Position numbers and translations under genes: made by a program. The notes beneath the pieces are model-generated. The model saw only the letters and a program-made list of their open reading frames with translations, had not been told where the DNA came from and searched no databases. Below, piece by piece: positions 59,401 to 64,000 of a stretch of DNA of 64,000 nucleotides. The stretch spans positions 620,001 to 684,000 of the forward strand of contig JAMJFZ010002500.1 of NCBI GenBank assembly GCA_026225945.1. Reading direction: 5' to 3'. Source of the stretch: Cricetomys ansorgei (taxonomy: Eukaryota; Chordata; Mammalia; Rodentia; Nesomyidae). Every line of letters begins with the position of its first letter. The stretch's first letter is position 1.

Positions 59401-62400
59401 CCTGAGTAATTGTAGGGCAGTCTGAGATATGAGGACACTTAGCAAAAGTAGGAAAATGGAAGAGTGGTCTTCGCAGGGGAGTAAGGAAAAGTAGGTGACT
59501 GAGAGAGGGGCTGGTGAACAAGAGGGAGAGTCTCACCCTCAGGTAGAGACTGTATTGGTATTATGTTGTGCTCCTTGGTAAAGGCAGGAAGGCAAACTCT
59601 AGGCTTCATGCTTCAGATTTCTCGGTATTGCCTAGGGACACCCATTCACACAGTGTCACGCCTCCTCTAATTCAGACCTAGGCAGGTACCACTGAAGTCC
59701 TAGATTTTAGAGTCAGTCACATCTGGGGTCACTCCTGATACAGACACTGTATTAGTTATTTTCACTTTTGTTATTACAAAATATTATACAAAAGCAACTT
59801 AAGGGAGGAAAGGTAAGAGTATAGTCCAGGGTGACAGGGAAGGCATGGCAATGGAAATGTGAGATAAATGTCGGCAGTCAGGAAGCAGAGAGGTGAATGC
59901 TGGTGCTTGGGGGGTGTGGAGCTTCCTTCTTTCCCACCTTTCATTCAGTTGGAGGCCCCAGCTTATGGGATAGTGCTGTTCACATTTAGTGAACACCTTC
60001 CCTCCCCAGTTAAATCTCTCTAGAAATCCCTTAATAGGCACTCTCAGATGTGTGTCTCCTAGGTGACTCCATAGCCCACCCAAATTGACAACTGTGTTTA
60101 ACTATCACAGTCACTTAGTGGCTAACTAAGTTGCTTAGTTTCTCCAAGTTATGTTTCTCTTAAATATAAGACAAAATAATAGTTCTTATACTGCTATAAG
60201 GAATAAATGAATGATACATGTAACCTATCTTACACTGATCCTGGCAAATTAATGGTAAACAGTAAATAGTAATTAGTGGTAAATTAATAGCATCTAAGTT
60301 AGACTCGGTTCCTTTAATTCTGGAGAAAACTGGATTTGAGGGAGCCCTTAATGAATTTATTTACAATCTCTAGAACTCTAGCTGCCCTATCCTCCATATC
60401 TAAAAAGTGCTATCCTTTAGCCCTGATGTGCACGTTCTGACAGAATAGCTCATACCTGTGGTTGCAATGCTTTTCTGTGACATATCATGTCTATGTAACT
60501 TTTTTGGCAGGAATAAAGATATTCTAAAAAGACATATTTGCCCTCCATTTAGGAACAGATAATTTCAATATTAGCTGTTGAAAGTGGAACATGTTGGCTC
60601 ATCTGACCTCGGCACTTAGGAGGCAGAAAGCAGGAGGATCCAGTGATTTGGGGCCAGTGTAGTTTTCACAGCCAGACTCTGTCTCAGAGCCAACAACAAA
60701 AAGTCATTTGTAATTCTTTCAAAAGTAACTAAAGCCAAGGGCGTGTGGAGAAGTGATTCTTACGCACGGTTACTTGGCTCCTACTTGTATTCTATTTATG
60801 ATATTTGTTTCAGATGCAAGCATATTTCACCTTGAGATTGAGGTATATATTAGGTCTCTGGGAGCTGCACAGAAGAAGAGACAGAAAGATTGTCAGAGCC
60901 AATGGGAATGGAAGACACTAAGGAATCAGTGCCTTTCAAATATAATAGGAAAGATGCACGTATGAACTCATAGAGACTGTGGCAGCATAAGAACCTGCAC
61001 AGGTCCAAGCCAGGTGGGGTCCCAGTGCTGAGATGGAGAAGTGCACATGAGCCTTATTCATAGCACAGAAAGCTATCTCCAAGTCTCAACCACTTGCAAA
61101 GGAAAAATCAGTTTTCTCTAATGGAGCCTTACTGGGTACACAAACCACACTAAAGAGCAGGCCCGTGCCCAGTGGTAGATGGTCAACACAAAATGAACTC
61201 AAGGCATCTTTTAACCTTACTGGTCTTTTGCTTATATATTATGGTTTTCAATTTTGTGTGTCTGCATGTGTATGTGTTTCTCATGCTTTTTCTACTTTTT
61301 CCTGTTTGTTTTATTCTGTTTTGTTTGCCCCTGTTTTAAAAAGAGAGAGGGAGAGAGAGAGGGAGAGAGAGAGAGAGAAAAGAAGAAGAAGAAGAAGAAG
61401 AAGAAGAAGAAGAAGAAGAAGAAGAAGGAGGAGGAGGAGGAGGAGGAGGAGGAGGAGAAGAAGGAGGAGAAGAAGAAGATATGGAGTTGGATGGGTGGGG
61501 AGGTCAGAAGGAACTGGGAGGAGATGAAAGAGAGAAACAATAATCAGAATATATTGTATAAAAAATATTTTTCAATTAAAAAAAAAGACAGAGGTATAAA
61601 ACCAAAGATTAGGGAATGTAGCCATCTTAGCAGGAATAAAGACATTTTAATAAAGAGATGCTGTGACTTTCACTTTAGATAGCAGATCATTAAAACAATG
61701 GATCCTGTGGTGGTTTGAACAGGAATGACCCCCATAGGCTCATGTATCTGAATGCTTGGTCCTTAGGGAGTGGTGCTACTTAAGAGTGATTAGGAGGTGT
61801 GGCCTTGCTGGAGGAAGTGTGTCACTGAGGGTGGGCTTTGGGGTTTCAAATATTCAAACCAGGCCCAGGGACTGTCTCCTTCTGCTGCTTAGGATAAGGA
61901 TGTAGAACTCTCAGCTCCTTCTCTCACACCATGTTTGCCTGCTTGCTGCCATGCCTCCTGCCATGATGATCATGGACTACACCCTGAAAACCCTTGAAAG
62001 CAAGCCCCAGCTAAATGCTTTCCTTTATAAGAGTTTCCATGGCCATGGTGTCTCTCCACAGCAATAGAACACTGACTAAGACAGACCCCCAAGAAATAAG
62101 AATTCTCCAAGAATCTGATACTGGAAGAAAAAATAAATACATGAAGAAGGCCAAAGGCTGACACAGCCAGAGGAAGGACTTGTCTCCAGGAAAGAGACTT
62201 AGCACAGCCATGACAACTTGTCAGAATACCTTGCAGGAGAGATTAAAATGGCAGTGACACGTGGGACCACACTTTGACTAAGTCTGCTTACTCTTGCCTT
62301 CTATTCAAAGCTGCACTTCATGTGAGGATTGAATATGGAGACTGTAGTAGAGGTGTGACTGGACCCCTTTCTCCTCTTCCCAATGCAGTTTTAGTTCCTA

Positions 62401-63468
62401 AATCCCCCCTTTATGCTTTTACTATTACTTTGTCTCTTTAATTGGCTTATTAAACATGAGTGACTGAGCCTAAGTTCTTAGGGCTATGGCAGCCCAGCTC
62501 TGACCACAGCAACTTCCATAACATCCCGTCGCCAGGGATCCTGGGTCCCGGAGACATTGTTCTTTGTGTTCTTCAGGGCTTGGTCTTCTGGGCTGGTTTC
62601 TTTGCCTCTTTCCACACATGGGCTGTGGACTTATATGTTCTTGTTCTCTTCTCAGCTGGCTAGTTACATCTTTTCAGCCTCTCTTAACGTGCTTTCTCAG
62701 TACAGATCCAATGTGATAGCCGACTATCAGACCACAATTAGGCCGGATATTTCCCTATCAATACAACGTTCTGAGATCTAGAAAAAAGAAAAGGTGTAAT
62801 CCTGTCCCTTTAAAAACGGGAGTGACTACAGAGAAAATAAAACCTCCCCTCCCCCATCTATTTTGAGAAAGGCTAAACCGATCTTGACATCCTAATGTCA
62901 CTCAAAATTTCCTGGGAAGCACTCCAGTCTCGCTCCTCGATTTGATCATGCCTTCCCTTTTCCTGTGATCGCTCCTCTCCTCCTCTTTCCTTCATTTTTA
63001 TCTGTTTCCCTGTCTTTCTTGTCACCCTTTTCCCCTTTCCTCCTAGTAGAACACACGATTAGTGAGGTAGAGAAACAAGGAGAAGTGGTCTCTCCATCCC
63101 TAAAGTCAGCCATACATGTTCTTAAGGTCATCTGTCTACACCTGACACAGCCTCATCTCGTTGCTCTCCAGTGTACGGGATAAGCTGAGGTAAGCATCTA
63201 TCACAAGACGCAGCCAAACCCAAGTCTTCATCTGAAGATGATGGGCTTTTGCAAGGAGGAGCAGCTGGGGTTAAGTTCAGGGAGGAACCCCTTTCTCCTA
63301 TTTTAAGAGTGCCATCCATATACCCTCTCCTCTTCCTGCTTCTCAACATGACGGTCAAGGTCTAACTGGGGTTTTCTTCTTTTAGTCAGATCCTCTGGAA
63401 TACGTTGGATTGCAACTTGGCTATCAGTCATGACACAGATCATTGCTGCCATCCTGCTGACAAAATGA
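41226..63468 (+). CDS. Cd48: Cd48 gene, complete coding span (4 exons)
   Basis: CD48 (SLAMF2) is a GPI-anchored surface glycoprotein of leukocytes; in rodents it binds CD244 (2B4) and CD2 and tunes NK and T-cell activation. The four coding exons join in phase 1 with GT-AG introns of 15,621, 1,709 and 4,193 bp, giving 239 residues, close to the usual 240. Order: signal peptide (1 to about 22), IgV-like domain (about 25-123), C2-type domain (124-212), GPI signal (213-239). N-x-S/T sites are at Asn38, 157, 184 and 201. The C2 domain has Cys143, 149, 191 and 210, the expected two disulfides. The IgV domain has Met106 where a canonical F-strand cysteine would be, and additional Cys44 and Cys116. 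No frameshift or stop occurs. Confidence 0.95.
41299..43590 (+). other. Cd48: Cd48 intron 1, proximal part
   Basis: The sequence is largely free of recognisable repeats, with a G8 run near 41623-41632. It is a plausible place for intronic regulatory elements, but no specific site is supported. Confidence 0.5.
43591..43725 (-). repeat. B1-like SINE, old
   Basis: GAGACAGGGTTTTTTGTAGC, CAGCCTGGGCTCACATTTGC and TTCTGGGATTATAGTCTTGA are reverse-complement B1 features. Confidence 0.65.
43866..44042 (+). repeat. B1 SINE
   Basis: TGTGGTGCCACACACCTTTA, AGGAGGCAGAGGCAGAGGCA and ACCCTGTCTC with a long A tail. A 6-bp GGCAGA duplication is present inside. Confidence 0.9.
44363..44402. repeat. (GT)20 microsatellite
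   Basis: Pure GT run of 40 nt. Confidence 0.95.
44550..44990 (+). repeat. LTR-like dispersed rodent repeat
   Basis: It starts TGATTCTTAGTTGTCAACTT, contains CCATATAAAGGACAGG (TATA, about 44690) and AATAAATC (about 44938), and ends CCAACTTAATACA. The layout is that of a solo LTR in Cd48 sense. The family is not named. Confidence 0.55.
45530..45622 (-). repeat. B1-like fragment
   Basis: CTCACTATGTAGCAAAGGCTGGCCTTAAAC reads as a reverse B1 core (broken here to the words CACTATGTAG and GGCTGGCCTTAAA). Confidence 0.5.
45886..46200 (-). pseudogene. Possible retropseudogene fragment, parent unknown
   Basis: A minus-strand frame is protein-like over about 100 codons. It includes [17 protein letters not shown], an in-frame TAG near 46111, then [20 protein letters not shown] continuing into [20 protein letters not shown]. 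It ends at 45886 beside an A-rich stretch, which could be a retrocopy tail. It is antisense in Cd48 intron 1. I do not recognise the parent gene. Confidence 0.35.
46399..46522 (+). repeat. B1-like SINE, diverged
   Basis: TTGGACATGGTGGCACATGG, CTGAGGCAGGAGAGTC and TTATCTCAAAAGCC follow the B1 layout. Confidence 0.65.
46785..47110 (-). repeat. LTR-like element
   Basis: On the minus strand a TATA-like motif (complement TTTTATATGA, about 46875) precedes AATAAA (complement CTTTATTATG, about 46802), as in the 18226 and 23471 elements. The left end is TGTGGGTAG at about 46789. The right boundary is uncertain. Confidence 0.45.
47111..47649 (+). other. Cd48: Cd48 intron 1, nothing recognised
   Basis: No repeat or exon-like segment supported. 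Confidence 0.4.
47650..48005 (+). repeat. LTR-like dispersed rodent repeat
   Basis: Same family as 12535-12900 in the other orientation. It begins CTTGACACAAGCTAGAG, has GCTGAAATAAACCTCTCCCT (AATAAA about 47937) and ends GCAACAGAAAAATGACTA. Confidence 0.6.
48225..48345 (-). repeat. B1-like SINE, old
   Basis: TTGCTGTGTAGCCCAGGCTA and CTCTATAGCCAGGTTGGCC are reverse B1 features. Confidence 0.65.
48447..48458. repeat. C12 homopolymer
   Basis: Twelve consecutive C; prone to sequencing length error. Confidence 0.9.
52894..52945 (+). mobile_element. URR1-like right-end fragment
   Basis: AGGAACTGTATTAAGGGGTC and the terminal GGTTGAGAACCACTG are present; the rest of the element is missing. It lies inside L1 copy B. 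Confidence 0.65.
53108..53256 (-). repeat. B1 SINE nested in L1 copy B
   Basis: AAGGTTTCTCTGTTG, CAGAGATCCACCTGCCTCTG and ATTAAAGGTGTGCGCCACC mark a nearly complete reverse B1. Confidence 0.9.
54250..54267. repeat. (GT)n short run
   Basis: GT dinucleotides within L1 copy B. Confidence 0.8.
54363..54590 (+). mobile_element. URR1-like hAT element, full length
   Basis: The left end AGTGTTTCTTAACTTTCC and right end AAGGACCACTGTTCT are degenerate inverted repeats. The body has TTGCTACTTCATAACTGTAA and TCATTCAATCCCCAAAGGGA. The flanks share TTCTAG, compatible with a decayed 8-bp duplication. It interrupts L1 copy B near the end of ORF1. Confidence 0.7.
54595..55673 (-). pseudogene. L1 ORF1 remnants
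   Basis: Minus-strand frames carry ORF1p-like pieces: an N-terminal part with [19 protein letters not shown] (about 55480-55520), a middle part with [19 protein letters not shown], and the C-terminal [14 protein letters not shown]...KIFHDERKF. They lie in different frames with stops between. ORF1p is the L1 RNA-binding chaperone; this copy is dead. Confidence 0.8.
56370..56525 (-). repeat. B1-related SINE, old
   Basis: GAGACAGGGTCTCATGTAAC, ACTTGTGATCCTCTGCCTCT and a terminal AGCTACACCCCCAGCCC are seen. The last part resembles a tRNA-like head, so a B4-type composite is possible. Confidence 0.6.
56920..57216 (+). CDS. Cd48: Cd48 exon 2, IgV-like domain
   Basis: Acceptor TTGGCAG ends at 56919 and donor GTAAGT begins at 57217. 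Residues 25-123 include GSNITL, the C-strand RLTWLY, KILEYED, and the F-strand DAGTYYMRV, all typical of the CD2/SLAM ligand-binding domain. As in CD2-family V domains, the F-strand cysteine is absent (Met106). Cys44 and Cys116 are present at other positions. This face binds CD244 and CD2. Confidence 0.95.
57217..58925 (+). other. Cd48: Cd48 intron 2
   Basis: 1,709 bp with consensus GTAAGT and TTCTTCAG boundaries. No repeat or gene recognised inside. Confidence 0.85.
58926..59192 (+). CDS. Cd48: Cd48 exon 3, C2-type Ig domain
   Basis: Acceptor CTTCAG ends at 58925; donor GTAAGA begins at 59193. Residues 124-212 begin DPVSEPSI and hold [15 protein letters not shown] and the F-strand [16 protein letters not shown]. 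The four cysteines give the two-disulfide membrane-proximal domain characteristic of the SLAM family. Three N-glycosylation sites are here. Sequence after the donor is intronic, so an open frame continuing to 59218 is not exon. Confidence 0.95.
59750..60110 (-). repeat. LTR-like dispersed repeat, diverged
   Basis: ACAAAAGCAACTTAAGGGAGGAAA near the start and GGTGACTCC...AATTGACAACTG near the end parallel the 12535-12900 family in the same orientation. Confidence 0.4.
60590..60705 (+). repeat. B1-like SINE, old
   Basis: TTAGGAGGCAGAAAGCAGGAGGATC (core word GGAGGCAGAAAGCAGG) and ACTCTGTCTCAGAG follow the B1 pattern. Confidence 0.55.
61338..61479 (+). repeat. 142-nt pure purine tract (GA, GAA, GGA)
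   Basis: No pyrimidine occurs on the plus strand from 61338 to 61479. It grades from (GA)n to (GAA)n to (GGA)n. It is purine-rich on the Cd48 transcript strand. Confidence 0.95.
61708..62082 (+). repeat. MaLR-like LTR
   Basis: It starts TGGTGGTTTGAACAGGAATG, includes GGAGGTGTGGCCTTGCTGG and CCGCCATGATGATCATGG-like words, and ends CAATAGAACACTGACTAAGA. The TGGTTTGAA...ACTAAGACA ends fit the ERVL-MaLR pattern. The subfamily is not assigned. Confidence 0.55.
63386..63468 (+). CDS. Cd48: Cd48 exon 4, GPI-anchor signal and stop
   Basis: Acceptor CTTTTAG ends at 63385. Residues 213-239 read [20 protein letters not shown] then AAILLTK and TGA at 63466-63468. Small residues Ser215-Ser216-Gly217 are a plausible anchor-attachment site, followed by a hydrophobic tail without a cytoplasmic domain. 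This is the usual CD48 C-terminus. Confidence 0.93.
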
Positions 63469-63772
63469 ACTCTCCTCACTCAAGAATGAAACATCAAGCC
63501 CAGAGGATCTTGCCTTCATCACCAGCAGTGCTCCTAACTAGGAGACAGTTCTGGCTTGATGGACAGAGAAACGTGTGTCTCTGAACATCTGTGAGAATTT
63601 GTATTTTCTTATCCTGGGGTTAAGCCCGGGGCCTTGAGCATGCCACAAAAATGAGGTGTGTGCCCCATTTTACAAAGGTTTAAATTACCCCTTTAAAAGC
63701 TGTGGTTAATATCTAATTTTATATACCCTAATTGTTTCCCACCATACATTAAACACATTCTTTTAACCAAAA
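63469..63772 (+). other. Cd48: Cd48 3'UTR
   Basis: About 300 bp from the stop to the predicted cleavage site after the ATTAAA signal. It contains no repeats. Alternative longer ends would run into the L1 fragment beyond. Confidence 0.65.
63748..63753 (+). terminator. Cd48: Cd48 polyadenylation signal ATTAAA
   Basis: ATTAAA is followed about 20 nt later by an A run and then by GTGTATTATG...GTTGTTGTC, a GU-rich downstream element. It is the first good signal after the stop codon. Confidence 0.65.
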
Positions 63773-63805
63773 AAAGTGTATTATGCTAATGTTGTTGTCT
63801 TCTTT

Positions 63806-64000
63806 ATTTTTTAAAATATAATCTTTTCTCATACAATATGCTCTGGTTACAGTTTCACCTCCCTCTACTCCTCCCAGTTCCTCATCACTTCCTGGACCTA
63901 TCTAGGTCCATTCTAGTTCTGACTCTCAAAGGCCTTGAAGAGGTAACGATAAAACACAACAAAATAAAATACAATAAGATAAAACAAATGCCATCACATT
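63806..64000 (-). mobile_element. L1 3'UTR fragment running off the edge
   Basis: TTTTCTCATACAATATGCTC, a CT-rich block and ACAACAAAATAAAATACAAT repeat the 3' end of L1 copies A and B in the same orientation. Confidence 0.8.

Larger units (their letters stand above)
59193..63385 (+). other. Cd48: Cd48 intron 3
   Basis: 4,193 bp bounded by GTAAGA and TTCTTTTAG. It contains the repeats listed separately; the remainder shows no gene or RNA. Confidence 0.85.

Noticed and set aside
61254..61682. Long plus-strand frame with poly-Lys/Glu
   Set aside because: The length comes from the purine tract, which cannot contain stops in these frames; low complexity only.

Overview
This window looks like nuclear DNA of a muroid rodent. 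B1 and B2 SINEs, rodent-type L1 elements, URR1-like hAT transposons and class II (ERVK-type) LTR elements are everywhere, and two SLAM-family genes can be read at exon level. The signal peptides resemble, but do not equal, the mouse ones. A non-Mus muroid, perhaps a cricetid, is my best guess; the species is not determined.

Genes: two immune-receptor genes lie head to head. Slamf7 exon 1 (signal peptide) is on the minus strand at 414-468, with the rest of that gene beyond the left edge. A complete four-exon Cd48 gene is on the plus strand: coding exons 41226-41298, 56920-57216, 58926-59192 and 63386-63468, giving 239 codons plus stop. All splice sites are GT-AG and all introns are phase 1. 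CD48 is a GPI-anchored, two-Ig-domain ligand of CD244 and CD2; SLAMF7 is a homophilic SLAM receptor. This divergent arrangement matches the mammalian SLAM cluster.

Between the two genes (0.6-41 kb) I see no host gene, only layered transposons. The main object is an 8.2-kb class II betaretrovirus-like provirus on the minus strand (24529-32750). It has two LTRs of about 305 bp, a 6-bp target duplication (GCACAG), a primer-binding site matching tRNA-Ile, a leader with five splice-donor-like motifs, then gag, dUTPase-protease-G-patch, pol and env. Each coding region carries at least one break, yet 282 bp of the LTRs are identical. It sits inside an older minus-strand L1 (22925-36183) that also holds a solo LTR with its own 6-bp duplication (AGCTCT).

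Cd48 intron 1 (15.6 kb) contains a nearly full-length but decayed antisense L1 (about 48740-56151). Its sequence serves as an unoccupied copy of the site the provirus hit. An LTR-like segment lies just upstream of the Cd48 start codon. Introns 2 and 3 are ordinary apart from a 142-nt pure purine tract and two LTR-like repeats. Open stretches elsewhere were judged chance or repeat-derived, except two unrecognised protein-like fragments near 8.9 kb and 46.0 kb.
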